A stretch of 64,000 bases of DNA from an uncultured Pseudomonadales bacterium. Its GTDB lineage: Bacteria; Pseudomonadota; Gammaproteobacteria; Pseudomonadales; Cellvibrionaceae. The position numbers were made by a program, and so were the translations under genes. The notes beneath the pieces were generated by a model. That model had not been told where the DNA came from, made no database searches, and was given only the letters and a program-made list of their open reading frames with translations. The DNA lies in NCBI GenBank assembly GCA_947487765.1, contig CANKXO010000001.1, forward strand, positions 1,488,001-1,552,000. The letters are read 5' to 3'. This document shows, in pieces, positions 51,865 to 62,111 of this stretch; the first letter of the stretch is position 1; every line of letters begins with the position of its first letter.

Positions 51865-52350
51865 TCAGCTTAATTTTTTCTGCCAAAATAAAGCTTCTCC
51901 CTTATCTGAATCCAAGGTATAACTATCAAAACCAAATTTTCTATAACTGTCTTTCGCAATCGTATTATTTGACAGGACTTCTAGGGTTAATTTACAGCAA
52001 CTACGTGATTTAGCGACTTCTTCTATCACTGCTAATAATTGCCTTGATATACCTTCTCCACGACGCTCCTTTAAAACAACAATATCGTGAATATTAATAA
52101 GAGGCTCATTGGCAAAGGTTGAAAAGCCTTCAAATGCATTCAACAAACCTACAACTTCATCGCCATCATAAGCTAATAAAGTGATTGCATTAGGGAGTTT
52201 TGCCAGATTACTGACCAATGTTTGCTTAACCGATTCAGGTAAAGGCTTACCGCCCCCCATCTCATCCTGCGCATAGTGATCAAGAAGGTTCACGAGGTCA
52301 ACCCCTTGCTGGGCATCCTTATAGTCTATTTGGTAAACAATGATTGTCAT
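51865..52350 (-). CDS. GNAT family N-acetyltransferase
   Basis: A 161-residue acetyltransferase. The acetyl-CoA motif is VVLKERRGEGISRQLLAVIE, followed by a strand CCKLTLEVLSNNTIAKDSYR and the usual KFGFDSY. The substrate is not predictable. ATG at 52350. Confidence 0.88.
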   Translation of the reverse strand: MTIIVYQIDYKDAQQGVDLVNLLDHYAQDEMGGGKPLPESVKQTLVSNLAKLPNAITLLAYDGDEVVGLLNAFEGFSTFANEPLINIHDIVVLKERRGEGISRQLLAVIEEVAKSRSCCKLTLEVLSNNTIAKDSYRKFGFDSYTLDSDKGEALFWQKKLS

Positions 52351-52458
52351 AAAGGTCCTTAGTTTAAGCCTAATCTTTAGTTTCTGGCCTGGTTATTGCT
52401 GTTTAGGTAGTACGGTGTAAAACCGACGATTTTCTGACTATTACTAGGGTGTACCATC

Positions 52459-52986
52459 ATGGATACAAACATTTTATGGCAACTGATTGACACATCAATG
52501 AAAGTTGGAGTTGGAGTTTTAATTGCAACTATGTGTGCCATTCTAATATTCCATCGAAAACAACCTAGGCCTATAAGGGCAGAACATCGTCGACTTGAGA
52601 TTTTAGAGAGTATTTCTGCTGATGTTGGTAATGTCAGCCATACCTTCGCTAAATATTCAGCGCTTGTGGTTGAATCCATACGCTTTGGTAAACGATGGCC
52701 CACAGCCCGAAAACAAGAGCTTGATTATATCAGTCAAACACTGGCAGATGAATTCAAAAAGCTATCTGATGCTGAGTCTAAATTATTAATGCTTGGAGAA
52801 AAAACACTCTCAAAGAATTTGAGACTCTATGGATCAAAAGTTGCTCATTTTCGTAGGCAAGTTTATGTAGGAAGAACCGATATCAGTGAAGAAGACATTA
52901 TCGGCATGAAAAGAGATATTAATCTCTTAAGAGAACAGTTCTATGACTTTTTGAGCAAGAAATACGATCGCCTATTAACAGCATAG
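52459..52986 (+). CDS. Membrane-anchored hypothetical protein
   Basis: A 175-residue protein with one N-terminal helix (TSMKVGVGVLIATMCAILIF) and a long charged helical cytoplasmic part. Not recognised; coiled-coil prediction would be sensible. ATG at 52459 has no obvious ribosome-binding site. Confidence 0.6.
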   Translation: MDTNILWQLIDTSMKVGVGVLIATMCAILIFHRKQPRPIRAEHRRLEILESISADVGNVSHTFAKYSALVVESIRFGKRWPTARKQELDYISQTLADEFKKLSDAESKLLMLGEKTLSKNLRLYGSKVAHFRRQVYVGRTDISEEDIIGMKRDINLLREQFYDFLSKKYDRLLTA

Positions 52987-53094
52987 ATTTTAACAGTTAT
53001 AGCTTTGCAATAGAATAAGGAGCTTTATGGGGTAATAATAAGCTGGGAGGACAAGTAGGATGAAAATTACACCCTACTATAACAGCACATTAGA

Positions 53095-54042
53095 TTAGTT
53101 ACCGTAACTCATCAAACGCTGGTAGCGTCTTTCAAGTAAAGTATCGATAGGTTGTTCTAGTAAATCGTCCATCTGCGCAATAAGCCTGGATTTTAAGCCA
53201 GCAGCCATCACATCAATATCTCTATGCGCACCACCCAATGGCTCAGGAATAATCTCATCGACAATCCCCAAATCTAACAACACTTCTGAAGTAACACCCA
53301 TTGCCTCTGCGGCATCTGACGCTTTATCAACCGTTTTCCAAATGATGTTAGCGCAGCCTTCAGGAGAAATAACGAAGTATGTCGAATACTGCAGCATATT
53401 GAGTTGGTCTCCAACACCAATAGCCAAAGCACCCCCAGAAGAACCCTCACCTATTACCGTACAAATAATAGGCGTTTTGAGACGGGACATAACGGCCAAA
53501 TTTTGTGCAATAGCCTCACTGATACCACGCTCTTCACTGTCGATCCCAGGGTAAGCTCCCGGTGTGTCGATCAGAGTGATCACTGGCATTTTAAAGCGTT
53601 CAGCCATTTCCATTAGACGTAATGCTTTACGATAGCCTTCTGGTTTAGGCATACCGAAATTGCGCATGACTTTCTCTTGAACACTACGGCCTTTTTCTTC
53701 GCCAATCACCATTACTGGCTTGTCATTCAAGCGAGCAACACCACCGACGATAGCATGATCATCACCAAAATGGCGGTCACCGTGCAACTCCTCCCACTCA
53801 TCAAAGATGCGTGAAATATAATCAGTAGAGTAAGGACGCTGAGGATGACGTGCGACTTTAACGACTTGCCATGGGGTCAAATTATCGTAGAGGCTCGCTG
53901 TCAGCTTACTGTTTTTCTCTCGGAGTCGTTCGATTTCTTCAGTAATATTTAGATCATTATCATTACCGACCAATTGTAACTCTTCGATTTTACCTTCGAG
54001 TTCCGCGATGGGTTGCTCAAAATCGAGGTAATTTGGATTCAT
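53095..54042 (-). CDS. accA: Acetyl-CoA carboxylase carboxyltransferase subunit alpha
   Basis: A 315-residue protein (E. coli 319) that with AccD moves the carboxyl group from biotin to acetyl-CoA, the first step of fatty-acid synthesis. Diagnostic segments: [11 protein letters not shown] at the start, [37 protein letters not shown] and the [15 protein letters not shown] oxyanion region. In many gammaproteobacteria accA directly follows dnaE; here about 4 kb of other genes separate them. Confidence 0.97.
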   Translation of the reverse strand: MNPNYLDFEQPIAELEGKIEELQLVGNDNDLNITEEIERLREKNSKLTASLYDNLTPWQVVKVARHPQRPYSTDYISRIFDEWEELHGDRHFGDDHAIVGGVARLNDKPVMVIGEEKGRSVQEKVMRNFGMPKPEGYRKALRLMEMAERFKMPVITLIDTPGAYPGIDSEERGISEAIAQNLAVMSRLKTPIICTVIGEGSSGGALAIGVGDQLNMLQYSTYFVISPEGCANIIWKTVDKASDAAEAMGVTSEVLLDLGIVDEIIPEPLGGAHRDIDVMAAGLKSRLIAQMDDLLEQPIDTLLERRYQRLMSYGN

Positions 54043-54140
54043 AAGGGGGATGCCTGCACAGAAATAGTTGAAGTATATAGGGGGCGTAAAGATACGCTAA
54101 AGTAAACGATTCGTCGAGAAAAATGCGTTAGCAATAACGT

Positions 54141-54168
54141 AAAAATGGCCAGAGATAACTCTAGCCAT
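54141..54168 (-). terminator. Terminator downstream of the DUF2853 gene
   Basis: Minus-strand ten-pair stem (ATGGCTAGAG with CTCTGGCCAT, loop TTAT) followed by a short T-run, 20 bases after the DUF2853 stop. One pair is G-U only in minus-strand RNA. Confidence 0.75.
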
Positions 54169-54188
54169 AAGTTTTAAGCCACTATCAA

Positions 54189-54497
54189 TTATAAGTCGCC
54201 TAATTTACCCAGTTCTTTAGCGACAAGATAGTAAAAAGTAACGCGTGACTTATTTCTGTCTCCTTTCATAGCCTGACAAACAGTCTCAACGACATTATCG
54301 GCATCATCTCCGGTAACACCTAGCTTTTTACCGCACCATTTCTCAGCAACACGGTCACGCTCAGATTTATCAGAACAGGATACTAGGGAAGCATCTTTAC
54401 TTCTTAATGCAATTCCTAGATGTTTTACAATTTTATCAACGATAGCTGGGTCGGCATCAGCATCATAACGTTGTACATCAGCTAAGTAATCAGACAT
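54189..54497 (-). CDS. DUF2853 family protein
   Basis: A 102-residue protein that follows the DUF2853 pattern throughout: YLADVQRYDADADPAIVDKI, LGIALRSKDASLVSCSDKSE and the end FYYLVAKELGKLG. Function unknown. ATG at 54497; transcription ends at the hairpin at 54141-54168. Confidence 0.9.
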   Translation of the reverse strand: MSDYLADVQRYDADADPAIVDKIVKHLGIALRSKDASLVSCSDKSERDRVAEKWCGKKLGVTGDDADNVVETVCQAMKGDRNKSRVTFYYLVAKELGKLGDL

Positions 54498-54653
54498 GGT
54501 CTCTCCTATTATTATTGCTTATTTTATTATGTGATTAGCGCTTAAGTCAGTGTATTAACCACGACAGACAGACTTTAGCATTGGGTATCCGCTTATTCAA
54601 TTCTTTCGTTTTGGAAGATTCGCCTTACAAAATAAGGGGATTAAATAATATTA

Positions 54654-55091
54654 TTACTTGAATAAAGAGCCTAAAGCGCCTTTAGCAAGGGAACCCATCA
54701 TATCCCCACCCCCTATTGAATCCAATAAAGAGCCACCTTTACTGCTACCATCGATTAAATCAGGAATCATATTAGATAAGCCATTACTTGCCGTATTCTC
54801 ATCAACACCTAAATCCTGAGCAAAACCCTGTACTTTTGATTGACCGAATAAATCTGTAATCTGGCTACTTGACACCGATGAATTATCACCATCACCTAAC
54901 CAAGAAGCTGCCATTGATGCTAAGCCACCACCATTGAGTTGGCCTAGTAAGCTGCCTAAATCCAAATCACCTGATGAATTAGTAGGCATTAACTTGGATA
55001 GTGCTGCAGTTACTATACTTTCACTCAAGTTGGAGTTACTTCCACCAAGCTGGTTAATTAACAATTGTGTTGCGATTTTCATCAAGTCCAT
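54654..55091 (-). CDS. DUF937/YidB-like protein
   Basis: A 145-residue Gly/Ser/Leu-rich protein (ALSKLMPTNSSGDLDLGSLL, then IPDLIDGSSKGGSLLDSIGG) of the YidB type, with alternating helices and glycine turns. Function unknown. GGAG precedes ATG at 55091. It is divergent from the HerA-like gene. Confidence 0.75.
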   Translation of the reverse strand: MDLMKIATQLLINQLGGSNSNLSESIVTAALSKLMPTNSSGDLDLGSLLGQLNGGGLASMAASWLGDGDNSSVSSSQITDLFGQSKVQGFAQDLGVDENTASNGLSNMIPDLIDGSSKGGSLLDSIGGGDMMGSLAKGALGSLFK

Positions 55092-55271
55092 AATATTCTC
55101 CTGATTATAATTTTAAGTTAGTAGCTAAAAGCTACAGTAGATTGCTACCTGTTAATGCCATATATACAGCATCACAATCTATATCACTCATGGTAATATG
55201 CTGCCAGTACTATAACGCTTCAAAACATAAAAAACACTATTAATATAAAAACATAAGTCAGGGAGAAATAC

Positions 55272-56747
55272 GTGGCTGAGCAAACAATAGATTTACTTAT
55301 TGGCGGTAATGGTGATTGCCAGGTCAAACAAAACGCTAAAATGGCAAATCGCCACGGATTAATTACTGGAGCAACTGGAACAGGTAAAACGGTCACCTTA
55401 CAAATACTTGCCGAAAGCTTTTCCAATAATGGCGTACCCGTATTTCTAGCCGATATCAAAGGCGATGTCTCTGGTATAGGAAAACCAGCCAACCCCCACC
55501 CCAAGATAGATGAGCGTATAAATACGATTGGTATCGAAGGTTATCAAATGAAAGCCTGTCCTGTTGTCTTCTGGGATTTCTTCGGGGAAAAGGGCCATCC
55601 GCTCCGTACAACGGTCAGCGAAATTGGCCCCCTGCTCTGGTCGAGTCTACTTGAGCTTAATGATACCCAAACTGGCGTTCTCTACTCATGCTTCAAAATT
55701 GCGGATGATAATGGCTGGTTGCTATTAGACTTAAAAGACCTTCGCTCTATGCTCAATTGGATTGGCGAAAACACCGCTGAATTGCAGTCTGAATATGGCA
55801 ATATTTCTAAAGCTAGTATCGGCGCGATTCAACGTGACTTATTAGTATTAGAAGAACAGGATGCAGAACTATTTTTAGGTGAACCCGCTATCAATCTGGA
55901 AGATTTAATACGGACTGATTTTTCCGGTAATGGTATTATTAATATTTTTGATGCGTCTAAAATTATTCGAACATCTCCCAGACTTTATGCAACATTCCTG
56001 CTTTGGTTACTCTCAGAACTATTTGAAAATTTACCTGAAGTAGGTGATGCCGAAAAACCTAAATTTGTCATGTTTTTTGACGAAGCTCATTTGTTATTTG
56101 ATGATGCTCCCAAAGTATTAGTGGATAAAATTGAGCAAGTAGTCAGGCTGATCCGTTCTAAGGGTGTCGGCATTTATTTTATTACCCAAAGTCCTCTCGA
56201 TGTTCCTGAATCGATTCTTGGCCAGCTGGGCTTAAAGATTCAACATGCACTGAGAGCTTTCACCCCCAAAGATAAAAAAACCGTCAAAGTTGTTGCAGAG
56301 ACATTCCCCGAAAATCCTGACATTGATACGGAAAAATGTATTACCGAACTAGGTACAGGCGAAGCACTGGTATCTGTACTAACGGAAAAAGGGCAACCAA
56401 CACCTGTCGAACGGATTCTAATTCGCCCACCTGAGTCACGTATTGGCCCTATGAGTGATGAAGAACGTAAAGAGCATTTAGAACGCTCTCCCTACAAAGG
56501 TCGTTATGAAACCGAAGTAGATCGTGAATCAGCATATGAGATTTTAAAAAAACGCGCTGAAGAAAATAAACTAGTAGAAGAAAAAGAAGCGAGTCAAAAA
56601 GCCCAAGAAAAGAAATCTCGTAGTGGCCGAAAAAGCAGTAATCGTCAAAGTGCCACGGAAGCATTTTTCAAAAGTGCCGCACGCGCTGTTGGTTCGCAAC
56701 TGGGCAGGTCAATTATTCGCGGAATTTTAGGATCAATACTTAAATAA
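55272..56747 (+). CDS. HerA-like ATPase (DUF853 family)
   Basis: A 491-residue P-loop ATPase of the HerA/FtsK type. Walker A GATGTGKTVTL (about 34-44), Walker B FVMFFDEAHLLF, then an Arg-rich IRSKGVGIYFITQSP. The C-terminus is a charged coiled-coil rich in Lys/Glu. Such proteins pump or translocate DNA or act with nucleases, but no nuclease gene is adjacent. GTG start at 55272 with GGAG six bases upstream. Confidence 0.9.
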   Translation: MAEQTIDLLIGGNGDCQVKQNAKMANRHGLITGATGTGKTVTLQILAESFSNNGVPVFLADIKGDVSGIGKPANPHPKIDERINTIGIEGYQMKACPVVFWDFFGEKGHPLRTTVSEIGPLLWSSLLELNDTQTGVLYSCFKIADDNGWLLLDLKDLRSMLNWIGENTAELQSEYGNISKASIGAIQRDLLVLEEQDAELFLGEPAINLEDLIRTDFSGNGIINIFDASKIIRTSPRLYATFLLWLLSELFENLPEVGDAEKPKFVMFFDEAHLLFDDAPKVLVDKIEQVVRLIRSKGVGIYFITQSPLDVPESILGQLGLKIQHALRAFTPKDKKTVKVVAETFPENPDIDTEKCITELGTGEALVSVLTEKGQPTPVERILIRPPESRIGPMSDEERKEHLERSPYKGRYETEVDRESAYEILKKRAEENKLVEEKEASQKAQEKKSRSGRKSSNRQSATEAFFKSAARAVGSQLGRSIIRGILGSILK

Positions 56748-56784
56748 GTTTATTTTTGTATTTATTTAAAGTGTTAATTGATAT

Positions 56785-57663
56785 TTATAACATAATCTCT
56801 GGCCCGCCAAAGATATTTTTGTCGGGTTTAATTACGCACTTTTTAGATTTATCAGGATAATCTAACTGATATAAAACCGATTGCATTGCTGCCACACGGG
56901 CACGGCTTTTATCGTCTGAGCGGATAACATTCCAAGGCGAGGTTTTATTGTGAGTCCGAGAGAACATTTCTTCAATCGCTGACGTATATTCGTCCCATTT
57001 ATCTAGCCCTTTAATATCTATTGAAGAGAGCTTCCAATGCTTTAAGACATCTTGCTCTCTCGACAAAAAACGTCGCAATTGTTCTGCACGCCCAACGTTA
57101 AACCATAGCTTAATAAGCACAATGCCTTCACTCACTAGCATATCTTCAAATTCGACAACTTGTTGGAAAAAATTTTCTCTTTGTTCATCACTACAAAAAC
57201 TAAAGACTTTTTCGACGACCGCACGGTTGTACCAAGAGCGGTCAAAAAAGACTATCTCTCCAGCACTGGGCAGATGAGAAATATAACGTTGAAAATACCA
57301 TTGCGTTCTTTCAATATCTGAAGGCTTCGGCAACGCTGCTACACGGGCTGAACGTGGGTTTAGGTTTTCACGAAAGCGCTTGATTGTTCCACCTTTACCA
57401 GCAGCATCACGCCCTTCAAAAACAATCGCTATACGCTGACCGGTTTGATTGGCCCATGCTTGCATTTTGGCCAATTCTATCTGTAAACCTTTATGGAGCT
57501 TTTTATATTCATTCTTATCCATTTTCTCTTTATAAGGATAAGAATCACTGGCAATGCCTGTTTTTTTTGTAGAGGAGATGGTTTCCTTTATAGCCTCCGG
57601 TGCTCTATCTGAATAAAAATGACTGATTGCCCCATCGAATGGTTTACTCGTATTTTCATCCAT
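56785..57663 (-). CDS. ppk2: Polyphosphate kinase 2
   Basis: A 292-residue PPK2. Walker A GRDAAGKG (84-91), the PPK2 motif GTIKRFRENLNPR, and the lid segment FFDRSWYNRAVVEKVFSF. It uses polyphosphate to phosphorylate nucleotides (class I, GDP or ADP preference cannot be told). GGAG upstream of the ATG. It converges with the HerA-like gene. Confidence 0.94.
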   Translation of the reverse strand: MDENTSKPFDGAISHFYSDRAPEAIKETISSTKKTGIASDSYPYKEKMDKNEYKKLHKGLQIELAKMQAWANQTGQRIAIVFEGRDAAGKGGTIKRFRENLNPRSARVAALPKPSDIERTQWYFQRYISHLPSAGEIVFFDRSWYNRAVVEKVFSFCSDEQRENFFQQVVEFEDMLVSEGIVLIKLWFNVGRAEQLRRFLSREQDVLKHWKLSSIDIKGLDKWDEYTSAIEEMFSRTHNKTSPWNVIRSDDKSRARVAAMQSVLYQLDYPDKSKKCVIKPDKNIFGGPEIML

Positions 57664-57709
57664 TATGCTCTCCTCACATTATTTATTATTCTCATTATAA
57701 AAAATAAAA

Positions 57710-58177
57710 CTACACTTCTACTTCGTTATCAGGCCAAATAAACCCAATTGGTCTTCTTTCTTCTTTTTCAATTACTTGTTGCCCATAACATAAGATTTGA
57801 ACCGTGGACTGATGAGCAAGTAATGAGCAAGGGCCACCATTAAGAGCACCCTCAATACGAATACCATGAAAGCTGACTTGAGACAATGTATGAACATTAA
57901 TTTGTAATCCACCATTAAGTACCGCCAATATCGCTGGGCGAAAATTTTCAGGTAACTGTTGCTTCCACATCATCGCCTCTTCAGCAATCGCCTGCATAAA
58001 TGCAGACGCGCTGCGATACTCATTTAACTTTTCAGGCGTGATTGTCGAAATAGCCTGATTCAGTAGGGCTTCTCTTTGAGTAGGGAAAGAAAAATTAGGG
58101 ACTTCGGGAATCACTTGAATCCCTGTTGAAGGGATAGTACCAGGACTACTTACATTTTGATTATTATCTTTATTCAT
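57710..58177 (-). CDS. Hypothetical protein between dnaE and ppk2
   Basis: A 155-residue cytoplasmic protein. Pro-rich start, then a helical part (LNEYRSASAFMQAIAEEAMM) and a C-terminal beta-rich part (INVHTLSQVSFHGIRIEGAL). Not recognised. Located 51 bases after dnaE on the same strand, so it may be co-transcribed with it. Confidence 0.6.
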   Translation of the reverse strand: MNKDNNQNVSSPGTIPSTGIQVIPEVPNFSFPTQREALLNQAISTITPEKLNEYRSASAFMQAIAEEAMMWKQQLPENFRPAILAVLNGGLQINVHTLSQVSFHGIRIEGALNGGPCSLLAHQSTVQILCYGQQVIEKEERRPIGFIWPDNEVEV

Positions 58178-58228
58178 AGTATTAACTGCTTATAAATTAT
58201 GGGTTAAATATAACGACAAACGAACCAC

Positions 58229-61200
58229 TTATTGATATTTTAAAACTAAATTTTCCATACCAAATGCCTCTTTTAGTTGCCCAATGACTTCATCAACAGG
58301 CTGTATACGCCATTCAATAGGCAAACGTAATAACGCCGAAGCATCTGCACGTTGATAATTTACTAACAAATCACAACCGTGAACATCACCATTAGGCTGT
58401 ATCCGGTAAGGCTCGACAATTCGTGACAAGATTTGTTGACAGTCTGTCGATATCTTATTGCTATGCCAATGAATACAGATAGCACGTAATTGATCCCGTC
58501 GAGCATCTTCTAGGGCTACGACGCTATCTGCTCGCATTTTCAATCCTCCACTATAATCATCGTGGCTCACCTGCCCTTCAACAATTAATAACGCATCTTT
58601 AATTAATTTATCTCGATACTGAGTATAGGTATCAGCAAATATGGCAATTTCGATGCGCCCTGAACGGTCATCTAACGTAATAAAGCCCATGGTATCACCA
58701 CGCTTGGTTTTCATTACTCGCATCGCAACAACTAGTCCCGCTATTTTTCGGGATTTTTTATCTGCTGTTAAATCAGCAATTCTTGAAGAAACTAGATATT
58801 TCACCTCTTCGCCGTACTCATCAATTGGATGTCCTGTTAAATACAGACCTAGAGTTTCATTTTCCCCATTAAGACGCTCTTTCATGCTCCAGCGACGAAC
58901 ACGATGAAACTCTTGATAGATTTTTTCATCACCACTTGTCGAACCGGGTAATACGTCACCAAAAAGGTCACCCATGCCCGCATTTTCGTTTGCCTGGTTT
59001 TGTTCAGCTGTTTTCACGGCTTCAGGTAATGCAACCATCAACATCGCACGGGTCTGATCAAGGTCAAGAACATCTGGCTTAGGAGTAATATTCTGCGAGT
59101 TTCTTTTTCGAGAAGAACTGGTTTTTCTTATTGCAGGCTGCGGAACAAAAACTTTCGGACCGATTGTATCAAAAGCCCCACTACGTATTAACGCCTCTAA
59201 GGCACGCTTATTCACTTTACGAGGATCAACCCGCGAACAGAAATCGAATAGGTCAGTAAATGGGCCCGTTTTACGCGCTTCAAGAATACTTTCTACAGGG
59301 CCCTCACCTAAACCCTTGATTGCGCCTAAGCCGTAAATAATATTTTCATCTTTATCAACGGTAAATTGATATTCACCACTATTCACATCCGGCGGCAACA
59401 AACTTAGTTTCATTGAACGACATTCTTCAACAAAGGTTACAACCTTATCGGTTTTATCCATGTCAGATGACATGGTTGCTGCCATAAACTCTGCAGGATA
59501 ATGAGTTTTCAGCCAGGCTGTTTGATAAGAAACAACCGCGTAAGCTGCCGAGTGAGATTTGTTAAAGCCATAACCTGCAAACTTTTCAACCAAATCAAAG
59601 ATTTTAATGGCCAGCTCAGGATCAACACCTTGATCTTTTGCTCCCGACTCAAATACCTCTCGCTGTTTAGCCATCTCTTCAGGTTTTTTCTTACCCATGG
59701 CACGACGTAATAAATCGGCACCACCCAGAGTATAACCCGCTAATTCCTGCGCTATCTGCATCACCTGTTCCTGATACACGATAACCCCATAAGTTGGCTC
59801 TAAAATAGGTTTTAATTTTTCATGCTGATATTTCGCATCAGGATAAGCTACTTGGGCGCGACCGTGTTTACGATTGATAAAGTCATCAACCATTCCTGAT
59901 TGCAAAGGGCCTGGGCGAAACAAAGCAACCAAAGCTGTCATATCTTCAATATCATCAGGCTGCAGACGCTTGATGAGATCTTTCATCCCGCGGGATTCCA
60001 GCTGGAATACTGCCGTTGTCTCAGCTGTTTTTAACATTTTATAGGTTTCAACATCACCGAGGTCTATCTGTGAAATATCCAGCAGTTCTTCATGGTTTTG
60101 TTCACGAACTCGATTTACCATTTTGACTGCCCAATCAATAATGGTCAGTGTACGCAAACCAAGAAAGTCAAATTTAACTAAACCCGCAGACTCCACATCA
60201 TTTTTATCGTATTGGGTAACGAGGCCTTTACCCGTTTCGTCACAAAATAAAGGAGAGAAATCTGTTAACTTTGTTGGGGCAATAACAACACCACCCGCAT
60301 GTTTACCGACATTTCGAGTGACACCTTCAAGGAGCAGTGACATATCCCAAATTTCTTGGGCATCACCGTCATTGGCTAAAAACTCTCTTAGGGTTTCCTC
60401 TTGGTCATAGGCTTTAGTTAAGGTGATGCCTATATCCATAGGAATCATTTTCGATAACTTATCCGCAAGGCCATATGACTTTCCTTGAACTCGCGCAACA
60501 TCGCGCACAACCGCCTTCGCAGCCATCGTACCAAAGGTAATAATTTGTGAAACAGCATCGCGGCCATAGTTTTCCGCAACATAATTGATTACCTGATCTC
60601 GATTATCCATACAAAAATCGATATCGAAATCCGGCATGGATACCCGCTCAGGATTTAGGAAACGTTCGAAGAGTAAATCATATTCTAAAGGATCAAGATC
60701 CGTAATATATTGCGAGTAAGCAACGAGTGAACCTGCACCCGAACCCCGACCAGGGCCAACTGGAATATCATGCTCTTTAGCCCACTGAATAAAATCCATT
60801 ACAATTAAGAAATATCCAGGGAATCCCATTTGCATAATGATATTTAATTCATATTGCAGGCGGTCAATATATTCCTTTAATAATTCGTTATACTCCGGTG
60901 TATTTTTTTCTATTTTTTTAATAGGAAAAATAACATCTAAGCGTTTATACAAGCCTTCATAAGAAATTTTTTGAAAGAATACATTTGTTGTTAACATTTC
61001 CTGATATTCAGGAGACTCTTTGCGATCAGCCCACTGCTGTTCCATCGCCGCTTTGGCATAACCTTCTAGTGTTTCATAAGGAATATACTCTTTAAAAAAA
61101 GGATCACTGCTAATGTTGTCGGGGATTGGATAATCCGGCAAATAATATTTACCCAATTCGATATCAACATTACAACGTTTAGCAATTTCGACAGTATTAG

Positions 61201-61969
61201 CCAAGGCCTCAGGAATATCGCTAAACAATTCAGCCATTTCTTCAGGTGTTCGAAGATATTGTTGTTCGTTATAACGTCGCTCTCGACGAGGATCATCTAA
61301 GGTCCGCCCTTCACCAATACAGACCCGAGCTTCATGGGCTTCGAACTCATCTGCCTGTAAAAAACGAACATCATTGGTGGCTACAACAGGGATTTGCTGA
61401 TCGGCTGCCAGCTCAACGGCAGCATGTAGGTAAGCTTCTTCATTATTTCGACCAGTACGATGCAACTCAATATAAAACCGGTCCGGAAAATCTTTCTGCC
61501 AGTTTTTCAGCAAGGCCTTGGCTTCACCATTACGACCGCCTAACAATGCCTGCCCAATATCACCTTGTCGTCCAGCAGATAAAGCAATTACCCCCTCACT
61601 TAATTGGCTGATCCATTCTCGACGCACATAGGGAGAACCATGATACTGACCTTCTTGAAAGCCTTTGGAAATGAGCTGGATAATATTCAGGTAACCCGTA
61701 TGATTCATTGCTAATAAGCAAATCATCGAGTTTTTGGCATCTTCACCCTCTTCTCTCACCCAAAAATCAGCCCCGATAATTGGCTTAATGCCCGTTGACT
61801 GAGCAGCTGTATAAAGTTTAATCAAACCATAAAAGTTACACTGATCGGTTATAGCAACAGCAGGCATATCCATGTCAGCCACTGCTGAAACCAGCTTTTT
61901 AATGCGAATTGTGCTATCGATTAATGAATATTCAGTATGCAGGCGAAGGTGGACAAAGTCGGTGATCAT
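58229..61969 (-). CDS. dnaE: DNA polymerase III subunit alpha
   Basis: The replicative polymerase, 1246 residues against 1160 in E. coli. PHP domain at the start (FVHLRLHTEYSLIDSTIRIK), catalytic palm GPGRGSGAGSLVAYSQYITD then MPDFDIDFCMDNRDQVI, and an OB domain (IAGLVVAMRVMKTKRGDTMG). The added length lies mainly in two places: about 30 residues before EYNELLKEYIDR, and about 40 residues after SGAFDTIGPK (a Ser/Arg/Lys-rich stretch). Reading frame and motifs are intact, so it is the main enzyme. Confidence 0.97.
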   Translation of the reverse strand: MITDFVHLRLHTEYSLIDSTIRIKKLVSAVADMDMPAVAITDQCNFYGLIKLYTAAQSTGIKPIIGADFWVREEGEDAKNSMICLLAMNHTGYLNIIQLISKGFQEGQYHGSPYVRREWISQLSEGVIALSAGRQGDIGQALLGGRNGEAKALLKNWQKDFPDRFYIELHRTGRNNEEAYLHAAVELAADQQIPVVATNDVRFLQADEFEAHEARVCIGEGRTLDDPRRERRYNEQQYLRTPEEMAELFSDIPEALANTVEIAKRCNVDIELGKYYLPDYPIPDNISSDPFFKEYIPYETLEGYAKAAMEQQWADRKESPEYQEMLTTNVFFQKISYEGLYKRLDVIFPIKKIEKNTPEYNELLKEYIDRLQYELNIIMQMGFPGYFLIVMDFIQWAKEHDIPVGPGRGSGAGSLVAYSQYITDLDPLEYDLLFERFLNPERVSMPDFDIDFCMDNRDQVINYVAENYGRDAVSQIITFGTMAAKAVVRDVARVQGKSYGLADKLSKMIPMDIGITLTKAYDQEETLREFLANDGDAQEIWDMSLLLEGVTRNVGKHAGGVVIAPTKLTDFSPLFCDETGKGLVTQYDKNDVESAGLVKFDFLGLRTLTIIDWAVKMVNRVREQNHEELLDISQIDLGDVETYKMLKTAETTAVFQLESRGMKDLIKRLQPDDIEDMTALVALFRPGPLQSGMVDDFINRKHGRAQVAYPDAKYQHEKLKPILEPTYGVIVYQEQVMQIAQELAGYTLGGADLLRRAMGKKKPEEMAKQREVFESGAKDQGVDPELAIKIFDLVEKFAGYGFNKSHSAAYAVVSYQTAWLKTHYPAEFMAATMSSDMDKTDKVVTFVEECRSMKLSLLPPDVNSGEYQFTVDKDENIIYGLGAIKGLGEGPVESILEARKTGPFTDLFDFCSRVDPRKVNKRALEALIRSGAFDTIGPKVFVPQPAIRKTSSSRKRNSQNITPKPDVLDLDQTRAMLMVALPEAVKTAEQNQANENAGMGDLFGDVLPGSTSGDEKIYQEFHRVRRWSMKERLNGENETLGLYLTGHPIDEYGEEVKYLVSSRIADLTADKKSRKIAGLVVAMRVMKTKRGDTMGFITLDDRSGRIEIAIFADTYTQYRDKLIKDALLIVEGQVSHDDYSGGLKMRADSVVALEDARRDQLRAICIHWHSNKISTDCQQILSRIVEPYRIQPNGDVHGCDLLVNYQRADASALLRLPIEWRIQPVDEVIGQLKEAFGMENLVLKYQ

Positions 61970-62111
61970 TAACTACTTCTATCTTTTTATTGGCTGACCA
62001 TTTTAACGATTGGGGGTTGGGATTGATAGCCTAATCGAACTCTTTGAATATCAAGATAGAATCATATCTGGACCTTATAAAATACTCACTTTCAATGCAT
62101 TTTCACTATAG

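Noticed and set aside
55272-56747. Anti-phage HerA-nuclease defence system
   Set aside because: The HerA-like ATPase is of the housekeeping DUF853 type and has no adjacent SIR2 or nuclease partner.
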